From positions 124,001-188,000 of the forward strand of contig CAIUMP010000004.1 in the NCBI GenBank assembly GCA_903900335.1: a stretch of 64,000 bases of DNA. The letters are read 5' to 3'. The stretch is from an uncultured Ignavibacteriota bacterium. Lineage in GTDB: Bacteria > Bacteroidota > Ignavibacteria > Palsa-1295. Made by a program: the position numbers and the translations under genes. Position 1 is the stretch's first letter; each line of letters begins with the position of its first letter. Of the stretch, positions 53,636 to 61,615 are shown piece after piece. A model generated the notes under the pieces. It was not told the DNA's origin, did no database searches, and saw only the letters and a program-made list of their open reading frames with translations.

Positions 53636-54556
53636 ATGCTAAAATCATCCGTACTTGGTAGTGTGTTGGTAAGTCCGCCGATAGCGGACTTACCAACCTC
53701 GCGTAAGTCGTGCCTCCTCTCTCGAATTCTCGCATTGCTCGTTTTGCTGTGGGCACCAGCTCTCTCCTTCGGGCAGTCCCCGAGCGGACAGATTGGCCCG
53801 CTGCGTCTGCCGTTTGCTTTCAAGGTCACGGTCAGTGGCATTCTCCGTTCCTGCTCCAATTCGCCGGAGCCAGATTCGTCCAATGGCTCGTTCGTGATTG
53901 ACTGGACGATATATCCCGGCGACACGAATCTCCATCTTCGTAATGACACGATCACTTCTTCCAAGAAGCGGGGGAATATTCAGTCGGGAGCATCGGATAC
54001 TTCTCTAACGCTGATATTCGATACGGCGACCAGAACCATCCGCACGTTGCGCCTTGCCGAGTCGTTCGACATCAACTACGGATATCCTCTTGGCTTTACA
54101 GACTATTCCTCTTTCGTAGAACTTACCAACTTAGGGTACGACTCCACTTCTATTTTTATTCCGGACTCAAGCCTGAGCAAACACTTGACTGACGCGCGAT
54201 ACGCATCAAACTGGCTTGCCGTCACAGGTAATGGGCCAACATACTGTGATACCTTGGCCCGCGTTTCGTCGATAGATCTCGCGGGGAATTTCCGTCCGGC
54301 TACGTTAAAGTCGGGTGTTGCGACGTATGTTACCGCGAACCCCAGAATGTCCTACTCGAATCAGAATGGTATTGGACGTTGCACATTCGTACCAGCAGAT
54401 CATCTTCGTATCTTGGAAATCTACACGCCGCTCGGCACGGAGGCATCCAGTGTCGACATCCCTTCAGGAAGCAGTGAAGCTTCGCTGCCACTGCTTTCAA
54501 ACGGACTGTACTTTGTACGCTTGGATCAATATCTACTCAAGATCGTTGTGAATTAA
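53636..54556 (+). CDS. Secreted protein of unknown function, third member of the cargo run
   Basis: A 306-residue protein starting one base after the previous stop. The first ~25 residues come from sequence containing a palindromic repeat (VLVSPPIADLPTS); a normal hydrophobic leader follows (LLSRILALLVLLWAPALSFG-Q, about residues 27-47), so the signal peptide has an unusually long N-region. The mature part is beta-rich. The end (YTPLGTEASSVDIPSGSSEASLPLLSNGLYFVRLDQYLLKIVVN) resembles a T9SS sorting fold with an NGLYFVRL turn, but is shorter than usual. Probably exported. No family recognised. Confidence 0.72.
   Translation: MLKSSVLGSVLVSPPIADLPTSRKSCLLSRILALLVLLWAPALSFGQSPSGQIGPLRLPFAFKVTVSGILRSCSNSPEPDSSNGSFVIDWTIYPGDTNLHLRNDTITSSKKRGNIQSGASDTSLTLIFDTATRTIRTLRLAESFDINYGYPLGFTDYSSFVELTNLGYDSTSIFIPDSSLSKHLTDARYASNWLAVTGNGPTYCDTLARVSSIDLAGNFRPATLKSGVATYVTANPRMSYSNQNGIGRCTFVPADHLRILEIYTPLGTEASSVDIPSGSSEASLPLLSNGLYFVRLDQYLLKIVVN
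53666..53696. repeat. AAGTCCGC palindrome within the leader codons of the 53636 gene
   Basis: Perfect 13-bp arms TTGGTAAGTCCGC and GCGGACTTACCAA around CGATA. It lies 32 bp after the preceding stop and inside the next gene's N-terminal codons, the same relative position as the palindrome at 51924-51956. Confidence 0.72.
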
Positions 54557-54633
54557 CGGACACTGAAACACGCAATTGGTCGGGGGTCCCTACGCGATGT
54601 GAATTTGGCGAGACAATCCAGTTCGGAAACAGT

Positions 54634-55359
54634 ATGACGATGATCCAGCATTTGAGGTTCGCCACGGTAATTCTGCTTCTGACCTGCGTAGCTGGGTGTA
54701 TGAAGTTTTCCACTTCAACCGAACCGCCAGCAGTGATCAACGATTACATCCCTCCGCCTGTGGAGACTCCGTTCGCGTTTCATAAGCCAAGGCTGGGCGC
54801 TACCTTCACCATGATGGCGATCAATCGTTCGTTCGGTACGATCACTTCCGACACAACGTTTGTATTCACCGTTGTGGATACATCCGCAGTCCATAATGGC
54901 AAGAGTAATGTTTTGGAGTTCGATGGATATTATCGCCCGTTCTTCGTCTCCTACCGTCCAAGCGGCGACATTGACATCTCCGGAGACCCCGACTATATTT
55001 TCGGTAGAGAAAGTTGGACGTGGTGGTCACTCGCGGTTCCAGAGAATGTGATCGCGCAGACCTGGCGGCACGATTCCATCATCTCCAATCCCGATCCGAA
55101 CGACACCAGACAAATTGAACGCGATACGAATATCGTTACGGGTAAAGACACGTTGTACATTCAGGGCCACTACGTGGAGTGCATAAAATTGACATTGCTT
55201 TCAAACTACACACTCATTTCGGTGCAATTCGGATTTAAGAATGGAAGCACTGCAAAGATGGAATACTGGTATGCTCCTTCGCTCGGCTACTGGGCTAAAG
55301 AACACTACTCAGATGGAAGCACAGATATTACGTTTCAACTCACGGCGTATTCACTCTGA
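54634..55359 (+). CDS. Lipoprotein of unknown function
   Basis: A 241-residue protein with a lipobox CVAGC (Cys near residue 22) after MTMIQHLRFATVILLL. The mature domain is beta-rich with recurring Thr/Asp and aromatic pairs (WTWWSLAVPENV, YYRPFFVSY, MEYWYAPSLGYWAKEHYS). I recognise no family. It resembles in style the lipoprotein at 62860. It lies 77 bp downstream of the cargo gene in the same direction and is likely anchored in the envelope. Confidence 0.7.
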   Translation: MTMIQHLRFATVILLLTCVAGCMKFSTSTEPPAVINDYIPPPVETPFAFHKPRLGATFTMMAINRSFGTITSDTTFVFTVVDTSAVHNGKSNVLEFDGYYRPFFVSYRPSGDIDISGDPDYIFGRESWTWWSLAVPENVIAQTWRHDSIISNPDPNDTRQIERDTNIVTGKDTLYIQGHYVECIKLTLLSNYTLISVQFGFKNGSTAKMEYWYAPSLGYWAKEHYSDGSTDITFQLTAYSL

Positions 55360-55408
55360 TAAGCAAGCGTGTCGTTGGCCCTAGCGTCCTCGTTCGACAT
55401 CTCGCTTC

Positions 55409-55427
55409 CCTCGTCGTCGTCGTCGTC
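55409..55427. repeat. CGT trinucleotide microsatellite
   Basis: A run of consecutive CGT units (about TCGTCGTCGTCGTCGTC) in the intergenic region between the lipoprotein and the convergent sorting-domain gene. Possibly length-variable between strains. Confidence 0.5.
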
Positions 55428-55438
55428 CGGCCTGCGTA

Positions 55439-55459
55439 GGGACGTGCTGCGCACGTCCC
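55439..55459. repeat. GGGACGTGC palindrome
   Basis: GGGACGTGC-TGC-GCACGTCCC, perfect 9-bp arms. A second copy in the other orientation lies at 55501-55521 (AGGACGTGC...), and a related palindrome is at 8573-8597. All are intergenic between convergent genes. Confidence 0.65.
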
Positions 55460-55500
55460 ATTTCCAACGGTGCTCTCGGCCAAAATTATGAGGGAGGGGG

Positions 55501-55521
55501 AGGACGTGCGCAGCACGTCCT
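55501..55521. repeat. AGGACGTGC palindrome, second copy
   Basis: AGGACGTGC-GCA-GCACGTCCT, a perfect palindrome and nearly the reverse complement of the copy at 55439-55459. The two together form a nested inverted repeat about 85 bp long. Confidence 0.62.
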
Positions 55522-55541
55522 TACGGTGTGGCCGGCATCGA

Positions 55542-57098
55542 TTAGTGCAATACTTCGATCGTTTTCGTTGTCGTCTTCACCGGTGTTGTCAAGCGCAAGT
55601 AATATGCCCCGTTCGGAAGATCGGCGGCTGAGAAGCTCACGTCGCATTGCCCAGTGCGGCGCTCGCCGTTCAGAATGCGCTTCACTTCACGTCCGGTGGC
55701 ATCATAAAGCGTGATCGAGACATCCGCAGTGCCCGGCACTTGGAACGTCACACTCGCTGTGCCTGAGACGGGGTTCGGCAGCACGTCCATCGAGAGCGCG
55801 GCATCTGCTGACCCAATGGCCACTCCGCCGAGCGGAGGGATGGTGCCGTTGCCTTTTAAGTCCACGCTGACAGGCGCTTCGCTGCCGTCCGACACGTTGA
55901 GTACCGCACTCTGCTGACCGGCGACTTTCGGTGCAAACGTCACGAATAATGCTGCGGAGTCTCCTGGCGCTATAGTGATCAACTTCTTATCTAAGGGCAC
56001 CGAGAACGCCAAACCGCCCGTCACTGCTTTCGATGCTATGCTGAGCAGTGCGTTGCCTTTGTTGAAGAGCCATGCGTTGACACTCTTGAAACTTCCCGTA
56101 TCCACATTGCCGAAATCTATGACCGAAGGTGAAACGGTGAGTATCCCCTTTCCACTTTCGGATGGTATCGGCAGTACCGGATCAGGAAATTGATTCTCCT
56201 TGATGCGAATGGGGCCGGTATAGACCGCTTCAAGGTCGTTGCCGGTGATGGACTTTAGTTGGCTGATATCGTTGTCCGGCCAGTTGGTGTTGTTCTCGCC
56301 GGTGATGTACCAGTTGGAGCCGTTGTCAGCCATGATGATGCCGTACTTCTTCATCGCGGTGGAGATCACCTTTGCGTACCCGGTGTATTTCGAATCATCA
56401 AAGCTGGCTTTGAGCCTCATGCGCAATCCCATCGGCATGACGTTCGTTGTGTCTGTCGTAGAACCGGCATGATGCCGTCCGGGGAAGATCCATCCCTTCG
56501 AGGATTTCTGTACGGTGAAGCGGATCGCATGCTTGATCTCGCCAGCTTGACACTCATCCAATCGTACAAGACCTGGGAAAATTGGTAATCCCGCCGCATC
56601 GCAGGATGTCCATCCGTCCGGGCGATAATTGTTAGAGTCCAGCGCGAAGATCGCCGAAGTTGTTGCCGACCAACCATTACTGGTCTTTATTCCCTGATAC
56701 AATTCATAGAGCTGATGATTCGTGGTATCCACGACGAGCACATGCGCGTCGCCGCCAGGAGGCGCGGGGTATTCGACTTTTGCATTCGGTGGAATCGGCA
56801 TTGGTCCGGGATCCTCCTGTCCCCAGCCGGAGGTCACCGTGATCGGCACGAAAGGTGTCGAGCCATTAACGGCGATCCACGGAATACCATACTGCGCGTT
56901 GCTACCGAAGTCCGGATGCAAATGCACCGTGCCTCCGACCGTAGCGACGTATTTCGCGGAGTTCGGATGCACCGGTAGCGAATCCACCCGCTGATTCCAC
57001 GGATTATTCGAAGGAAATATTTTACAGGCCCCAACACTCTGCGCAAACGTAGGCACTGCGACAAACAAACAAATAACTATTGCAAGACGAAGTTTCAT
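55542..57098 (-). CDS. Secreted protein with choice-of-anchor D domain and T9SS sorting domain
   Basis: About 518 residues from the ATG at 57098 (MKLRLAIVICLF), preferred over an upstream in-frame ATG at 57152. The signal peptide ends TFA-Q near residue 20. The first ~310 residues are a catalytic- or binding-type domain I do not recognise (CKIFPSNNPWNQRVDSLPVHPNSAKYVATVGG). A choice-of-anchor D/HYDIN-like Ig domain follows (about 330-430: SPSVIDFGNVDTGSFKSVNAWLFNKGN). The last ~80 residues are a T9SS type A sorting domain (VLPNPVSGTASVTFQV to the end) with LPNGAYYLRL. Probably secreted and cell-attached. Confidence 0.83.
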   Translation of the reverse strand: MKLRLAIVICLFVAVPTFAQSVGACKIFPSNNPWNQRVDSLPVHPNSAKYVATVGGTVHLHPDFGSNAQYGIPWIAVNGSTPFVPITVTSGWGQEDPGPMPIPPNAKVEYPAPPGGDAHVLVVDTTNHQLYELYQGIKTSNGWSATTSAIFALDSNNYRPDGWTSCDAAGLPIFPGLVRLDECQAGEIKHAIRFTVQKSSKGWIFPGRHHAGSTTDTTNVMPMGLRMRLKASFDDSKYTGYAKVISTAMKKYGIIMADNGSNWYITGENNTNWPDNDISQLKSITGNDLEAVYTGPIRIKENQFPDPVLPIPSESGKGILTVSPSVIDFGNVDTGSFKSVNAWLFNKGNALLSIASKAVTGGLAFSVPLDKKLITIAPGDSAALFVTFAPKVAGQQSAVLNVSDGSEAPVSVDLKGNGTIPPLGGVAIGSADAALSMDVLPNPVSGTASVTFQVPGTADVSITLYDATGREVKRILNGERRTGQCDVSFSAADLPNGAYYLRLTTPVKTTTKTIEVLH

Positions 57099-57167
57099 AA
57101 GGTTGAAATGATTCGAGACTTCATGAGAACGCATGGGATTCAGAAAAGTCACAGGAGGGTAGGGGTT

Positions 57168-57235
57168 AGGGTTTGGGGTATAGGGTGGGGAGGGGGAGTA
57201 TTTTGCTCCACCCTAAACCCTATACCCCAAACCCT
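57168..57235. repeat. GGGTTTGGGGTATAGGG inverted repeat in a divergent promoter region
   Basis: Perfect 18-bp arms AGGGTTTGGGGTATAGGG (57168-57185) and CCCTATACCCCAAACCCT (57218-57235), 32 bp apart, between the divergent starts at 57098 and 57252. The region is G-rich on one strand and C-rich on the other. It may be a repeat element or a regulatory site. Confidence 0.7.
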
Positions 57236-57251
57236 GCGTTCAAGGCAGCGC

Positions 57252-58007
57252 ATGTCCGATACAATCACGATCATAGGTAAGAGCAAGGTGGGGCTGTCGC
57301 TCGCGAAGGCGCTCGGCGCTCGGGCGGGACGCGTCATTGCTGCGCGACGGGAAACGTACCCAGCAATTGACGCCGACATCCTCCTCATCGCCTCCCGCGA
57401 CGACCACGTCGCAGAAGTAGCCCAAAAAGCAGTCGCCGTTGCGAGCAACCGATTGAAGCTTATTTTGCAGGTTGCGGGTTCGCTCCCTCCATCTGTTCTA
57501 CCCGAGCGTGCTGGCGTCTCGCGCCTCACACTCCATCCCATTCAAACTTTCCCAAAACCCTCCGCCGCTTCCTTTGATGGAATTTACTGGATGGCCTGCT
57601 CCGAGGACCCGAACGCCATCAGTTGGGCTCGGAAATTCGTGAAGAGTCTCGGCGGCAGGGGAGTGATCGTGTTACCGCCGGAGTCGTTACCGCTGTACCA
57701 TGCACTAACAGTCTTCAGCGCAAACTTCGTGACATTGCTCGGTGGTGCGATCGAGGAGATGAGTGTGGCGCTTGGTCAGAATCCAAAGATGATGAAGGCC
57801 GCCGTTCAACCACTCATGGAAAAGGTGCTCAGGAATGTGCTAACCAATCAAGCCAAAGATGTGCTCACTGGTCCCATAAAACGCGGCGATCTGGCCACAA
57901 TTCGGAAGCACCAGAAGGCGCTGATGTCTCTCGATCCGAAGCTGAGGAAGCTGTATGATGCCTTTTGGGAATTCGCAAATTCTGTCATCCTTAGTAGCCC
58001 AGAATGA
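57252..58007 (+). CDS. DUF2520 / Rossmann-fold NAD(P)-binding protein
   Basis: About 251 residues from the ATG at 57252; the frame runs further upstream only through an inverted repeat. The N-terminal Rossmann domain has TITIIGKSKVGLSLAKALG and ADILLIASRDDHVAEVAQKA. The second half matches DUF2520: RLTLHPIQTFPKPSAASFDGIYWMACSED, LPPESLPLYHALTVFSANFVTLL and a helical end. The layout is like ketopantoate reductases and related oxidoreductases. Substrate unknown. It is cytoplasmic. Confidence 0.85.
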   Translation: MSDTITIIGKSKVGLSLAKALGARAGRVIAARRETYPAIDADILLIASRDDHVAEVAQKAVAVASNRLKLILQVAGSLPPSVLPERAGVSRLTLHPIQTFPKPSAASFDGIYWMACSEDPNAISWARKFVKSLGGRGVIVLPPESLPLYHALTVFSANFVTLLGGAIEEMSVALGQNPKMMKAAVQPLMEKVLRNVLTNQAKDVLTGPIKRGDLATIRKHQKALMSLDPKLRKLYDAFWEFANSVILSSPE

Positions 58008-58102
58008 CAATTTAGTTGGCATGAACCCCTATCCTGTCCCCCGTGTTAGGCCGCGTTCGCTTTTTACCCCAATCCATATTCGTGCGCTAAATCCCATCCG
58101 GA

Positions 58103-59146
58103 ATGACCACTACTGAGATGAAGCTTACCCCGATCGAGTCCGTCACCTACGACCCCCGTTATGACAGCGCGGCCGATAATGCCGTGAAGGTCTGCCTCCA
58201 GGTGCAATCGGGGGAGCACACCACGCTCATCACCGATCAGGCGACACTCCCGATAGCAGCAAGTCTCGCAGCAGCGCTGCGGCGCGTTGGTGCCGATCTC
58301 CATTGCTTCGTCGTCGAGGATTACTCCGCGCGCCCAATGGTGCACATGCCGCAGGTGATACTCGATGATCTGGCGCTTGCGCAGGTTTCCATCTATTGTA
58401 TGCAGGGCATGGAGAATGAACTCCAGACGCGCAAGGAGATGATGAAGGTGGTCAACCTCGTCAAGCCACGCCACGCGCACATGGTGAACATTTCGCATGA
58501 GATCATGCTCGAAGGTATGCAGGCGGATTTCCTTGCTGTCGATGCCATTTCAAAGCGTGTTATTGAGCTTGCAAAGAAAGCAACGAAGATCGTCGCAGAG
58601 TCACCTGCGGGCACCCACATCGAAGCGACATTCTCCAAAGATCTCAAGTGGCTCAAGACCAGCGGCATCATCAGCCGCGAGAAGTGGGGTAATCTGCCCG
58701 GCGGTGAAGTGCTGACCTGCCCGGAGAATGTCAATGGTGTGTATGTTGTCGATGGTGTGGTTGGGGACTATCTCTGCGCGAAGTACGGCGATCTGAAAGC
58801 GACCCCACTCACGATCCACATCAAAGACAGCCGCATCACGAAATGCGAATGTGCCAATCAGGAGTTGCTCGAAGAATTTCTCGAATACACCCACCGCGAT
58901 GAGAACTCCGATCGGGTTGGCGAGTTTGCTATCGGTACGAACATCGGCGTCAAAGACATTCGCGGGATGATCCTTCAGGACGAGAAGATCCCCGGCATGC
59001 ACATCGCCTTTGGCTATCCCTACTGCGAGCATACCGGCGCCACCTGGTACTCCCAGACGCACATCGATGTTGTTGGTCGCCACTTCAATGTGTGGATCGA
59101 CGATTTGAAGATCATGGAAGACGGGAAGTTTTTGATCGAGGCCTAA
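58103..59146 (+). CDS. M29-like aminopeptidase family metalloenzyme
   Basis: A 347-residue protein of the M29 aminopeptidase (aminopeptidase T-like) superfamily, which also contains the NicX-type dioxygenases. Likely metal ligands sit in VGEFAIGTNIGV (Glu), PGMHIAFGYPYCEHTGATWYSQTHIDVV (His and Asp), with family-typical EFLEYTHRDEN before them. An N-terminal alpha/beta domain (about 20-130) precedes. It is cytoplasmic. Whether it is a peptidase or a ring-cleaving enzyme cannot be decided from the sequence. It lies 95 bp after the DUF2520 gene. Confidence 0.78.
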   Translation: MTTTEMKLTPIESVTYDPRYDSAADNAVKVCLQVQSGEHTTLITDQATLPIAASLAAALRRVGADLHCFVVEDYSARPMVHMPQVILDDLALAQVSIYCMQGMENELQTRKEMMKVVNLVKPRHAHMVNISHEIMLEGMQADFLAVDAISKRVIELAKKATKIVAESPAGTHIEATFSKDLKWLKTSGIISREKWGNLPGGEVLTCPENVNGVYVVDGVVGDYLCAKYGDLKATPLTIHIKDSRITKCECANQELLEEFLEYTHRDENSDRVGEFAIGTNIGVKDIRGMILQDEKIPGMHIAFGYPYCEHTGATWYSQTHIDVVGRHFNVWIDDLKIMEDGKFLIEA

Positions 59147-59150
59147 TTAG

Positions 59151-59180
59151 TTGCGGCTTCGGCTTTTGTGCGTATCTTTG
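59151..59180 (+). promoter_or_regulatory. Bacteroidota-type promoter (TTG-N19-TAtcTTTG)
   Basis: TTG at 59151-59153 and TATCTTTG at 59173-59180, 19 bp apart, match the Bacteroidota -33/-7 consensus (TTG and TAnnTTTG) exactly, 51 bp before the start at 59231. This is the best-supported promoter in the window. Confidence 0.65.
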
Positions 59181-59230
59181 TGGGTTGTCTGGTTTCAAGT
59201 TATGTAATCACTAACCCACATTGATGTCTC

Positions 59231-59755
59231 ATGAAATCACATTCTGTCATCCGCATTCTACTTGTCCTTTGTGTCACATTCTCACTGGCACGAGTTTCCA
59301 CTGCACAGCAAGCCCCCAATGCCGTGTTTCTCGAGTTGGGGGGAAGTGCTGTTCTATACTCCATTAATTACGATCGACACCTCACGCCCGATATGGGATT
59401 TCGAGTTGGCTTCGGCTACCTAGGATTAAGCGCCAGCTCTTCCGACCAAAGCACGGACGTGTCGAGTGCATCGGCGAGCGTCCTCATCATTCCCGCAACA
59501 TTCAACTACTTTCTTGGTACGGGCTCCAGCAGATTGGAACTTGGAGCTGGAATTGTATATGTCAGCCTCTCTGCGAGCGTTAGCGGTGGAGTGGGATCGG
59601 CCTTCTCTGGGTCTGGAATTGGCGGCGCTGCTGTTATAGGGTATCGTTACCAACCTTCGGATGGCGGCCTGCTCTTCCGTGCTTCTTTTACCCCGATCAT
59701 CGGCTCCGGTGGATTCTTGCCATGGGCAGGATTGAGTGTTGGATATGCATTTTAG
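59231..59755 (+). CDS. Small outer-membrane beta-barrel protein
   Basis: A 174-residue protein with a signal peptide ending STA-Q near residue 25. The mature chain alternates polar and hydrophobic residues over about eight strands (VFLELGGSAVLYSINYDR, GFRVGFGYLGLSAS, AAVIGYRYQ) and ends in Phe (LSVGYAF), the usual C-terminal signal for barrel assembly. It resembles small eight-strand barrels of the OmpA/OmpW type. A strong promoter precedes it and a palindromic terminator follows, so it is a single unit. Function unknown. Confidence 0.82.
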   Translation: MKSHSVIRILLVLCVTFSLARVSTAQQAPNAVFLELGGSAVLYSINYDRHLTPDMGFRVGFGYLGLSASSSDQSTDVSSASASVLIIPATFNYFLGTGSSRLELGAGIVYVSLSASVSGGVGSAFSGSGIGGAAVIGYRYQPSDGGLLFRASFTPIIGSGGFLPWAGLSVGYAF

Positions 59756-59780
59756 TGCCGAATACAAAAGCAATCACAGT

Positions 59781-59807
59781 GAAGTGGCCGCATCGAGCGG
59801 CCACTTC
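59781..59807. terminator. Palindromic terminator after the small barrel gene
   Basis: Perfect 11-bp arms GAAGTGGCCGC and GCGGCCACTTC around ATCGA, 26 bp after the stop. The T-run on the plus side is weak. Confidence 0.7.
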
Positions 59808-59877
59808 TCGTTAAGTGGTGTTGTTCGGCTGGCGGTGATCATTGATGTTCTGAGAACTCTACTCCAAGCGCACTGAC

Positions 59878-60465
59878 ATGAGCGGAATGAATCCGAAAGT
59901 TGATTTCTACTTCACAAAAGCAAAAGCCTGGAAGCAAGAGTATGAGAGATTGCGCAGCATTATTCTCGACACCGGGCTGACCGAAGAACTGAAGTGGGGC
60001 GTCCCCTGCTACACCTACGAGAAGAAGAACATCGTTCTGATCCACGGATTTAAGGACTACTGCGCGATCCTCTTTCACAAGGGGGTTCTATTAAAGGATC
60101 CTAAAGGGATACTGATACAACAAACCGAGAATGTGCAGGCGGGTCGCCAGATCCGCTTCACCGATCTTCGCGAGATCTTCGAATTAGAGCCTGTCATAAA
60201 GGCCTACGTTAAGGAAGCCATCGAAGTTGAACGCGCTGGGCTGAAAGTCCCGCTTAAGCAGACAACCGAGTATGCCATCCCTGAGGAATTTCAACGCGCA
60301 TTGGATGAAATGCCCGCATTGAAAAATGCTTTTGGGGGTTTAACGCCAGGCAGGCAGCGAGCGTATCTTCTGTACTTTTCTGCCCCAAAACTCTCCAAAA
60401 CGCGGGAGTCACGGGTGGAGAAGAGTGTGCAGCCGATTCTTGATGGCAAGGGCTTGGATGATTAG
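59878..60465 (+). CDS. YdeI/OmdA (DUF1801-type) family protein
   Basis: A 195-residue cytoplasmic protein. It begins NPKVDFYFTKAKAWKQEYERLRSIILDTGLTEELKWGVPCYTYEKKNIVLIHGFKDYCAILFHKG, which is the DUF1801/YdeI pattern, and has the C-terminal YdeI helical region with TPGRQRAYLLYFSAPKLSKTRESRVEK. Family members have no settled reaction; some are linked to salt or antimicrobial tolerance. It stands alone between the barrel gene and the bL31 leader. Confidence 0.88.
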   Translation: MSGMNPKVDFYFTKAKAWKQEYERLRSIILDTGLTEELKWGVPCYTYEKKNIVLIHGFKDYCAILFHKGVLLKDPKGILIQQTENVQAGRQIRFTDLREIFELEPVIKAYVKEAIEVERAGLKVPLKQTTEYAIPEEFQRALDEMPALKNAFGGLTPGRQRAYLLYFSAPKLSKTRESRVEKSVQPILDGKGLDD

Positions 60466-60580
60466 TACCTCCGATGTGAGCCGGGGAGGATCAATAATAG
60501 TTGGGTAGGCCCATGCTCGCACGCCTTACAAGCCGTGGTCGAATTTGAACGCGATTCACACAAATACGCCTCCGGCAACC

Positions 60581-60637
60581 TAACAGCCACCACGGCCTTC
60601 GGGAACCTCGGAACGTTAACTTAAACGGTGGCTGTTA
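60581..60637 (+). ncRNA. Structured leader upstream of rpmE (hairpin)
   Basis: TAACAGCCACC at 60581-60591 pairs perfectly with GGTGGCTGTTA at 60627-60637; the 35-base interior can pair further. It lies 66 bp before the bL31 start. Ribosomal protein leaders often form such hairpins for feedback control by the protein, and bL31 leaders are known in several phyla. This is a structural match only. Confidence 0.4.
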
Positions 60638-60702
60638 ACCCCGGCCATCAATTTTTAACCGGCGTACGGCAAAACCCGTCAGCGCCACATTATAGAAAAC
60701 CC

Positions 60703-60948
60703 ATGAAAAAAGGAATCCACCCGAATTACCACACGATCACCGTCCATTGCGGCGGTTGCGGCAACGAGTTCGACACGCGTTCGACGGCTGCCGGAGAGAC
60801 GGTTCGCGTAGAAATCTGCGCGAATTGCCACCCATTCTTCACCGGCAAGGACAAGATGGTCGATACCGCTGGTCGCGTTGAGCGCTTCCAGAAGAAGTTC
60901 GCAAAGCAGATCGCCGAGCGCAAAGAGAAGCAGGGCGTCGCTGCGTAA
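60703..60948 (+). CDS. rpmE: Large ribosomal subunit protein bL31
   Basis: An 81-residue bL31 from the ATG at 60703. It begins [23 protein letters not shown] and keeps two CxxC pairs (Cys16/Cys19 and Cys39/Cys42), so it is the zinc-binding C+ form. Later residues [23 protein letters not shown] match the family, and a basic tail follows. It binds the central protuberance of the 50S subunit. A structured leader precedes it and a strong terminator follows. Confidence 0.97.
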   Translation: MKKGIHPNYHTITVHCGGCGNEFDTRSTAAGETVRVEICANCHPFFTGKDKMVDTAGRVERFQKKFAKQIAERKEKQGVAA

Positions 60949-60971
60949 GCGCTTCCTGTTTGCAAGAATTC

Positions 60972-61002
60972 AAGTCCCGGCTGAACAAGCCGGGACTTTT
61001 TG
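60972..61002 (+). terminator. Rho-independent terminator after rpmE
   Basis: AAGTCCCGGCT pairs with AGCCGGGACTT around GAACA, followed by TTTTGCTTTC. The stem starts 24 bp after the rpmE stop. Confidence 0.92.
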
Positions 61003-61043
61003 CTTTCATTTGGTCATTTAATGAGGATTCCATCTATGAAGTA

Positions 61044-61613
61044 ATGGCCACCAACGAGGGATTGATATCGGTTTCAGCAGTTACAGAGCAGTTAACGAAG
61101 CAATTCCAAGCTCTGCTGATGATGCTTAGGGAGGCGATCGAATTATGCCCGGACAATCTGTGGGATCGAGAGAGCGACACGAATAGATCGTGGCAGATCG
61201 CGTACCACGCGTTGTATTTCACACACTGTTACGCTCAACCAAGTTTCGAGCAGTTCGCTGAGTGGGGAGGTCAGCACCAACCCTCGCAGAACGATGATGG
61301 TATCGGCGGCCAACCAGATCCGAAAAGTGCACTACCCTTCCTCCCAGACCCATATTCAAAGGCTGAGATCCTGGAGTACTGGCAGTTCTGCTGGGATAAT
61401 ATTGCGGATTGGTTAGCGGCCGGGGACGTTGCAAGCAGCGAAAGCGGCTTCTCGTGGTATGAGGTACCGAAGTTGGAACATCTGCTGGTAAATCTACGTC
61501 ACACGTCACTTCACACTGGCCAACTCATGGAGCGGGTTCGCGCCAATTGTGATCTCGGTGTCCGGTGGCGCGGCACGTGGCCGCCGAAGAACCCAACCCC
61601 GCCTACAGCTTAA
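61044..61613 (+). CDS. DinB-like protein
   Basis: About 189 residues from the ATG at 61044; in-frame codons upstream run through the rpmE terminator, so earlier starts are unlikely. It has WQIAYHALYFTHCY (metal His) and LVNLRHTSLHTGQLMERV with the C-terminal HxxxH pair, the DinB/YfiT pattern. A four-helix bundle is expected. Reaction unknown. The alternative-GlmU gene starts 2 bases after its stop. Confidence 0.8.
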   Translation: MATNEGLISVSAVTEQLTKQFQALLMMLREAIELCPDNLWDRESDTNRSWQIAYHALYFTHCYAQPSFEQFAEWGGQHQPSQNDDGIGGQPDPKSALPFLPDPYSKAEILEYWQFCWDNIADWLAAGDVASSESGFSWYEVPKLEHLLVNLRHTSLHTGQLMERVRANCDLGVRWRGTWPPKNPTPPTA

Positions 61614-61615
61614 TT

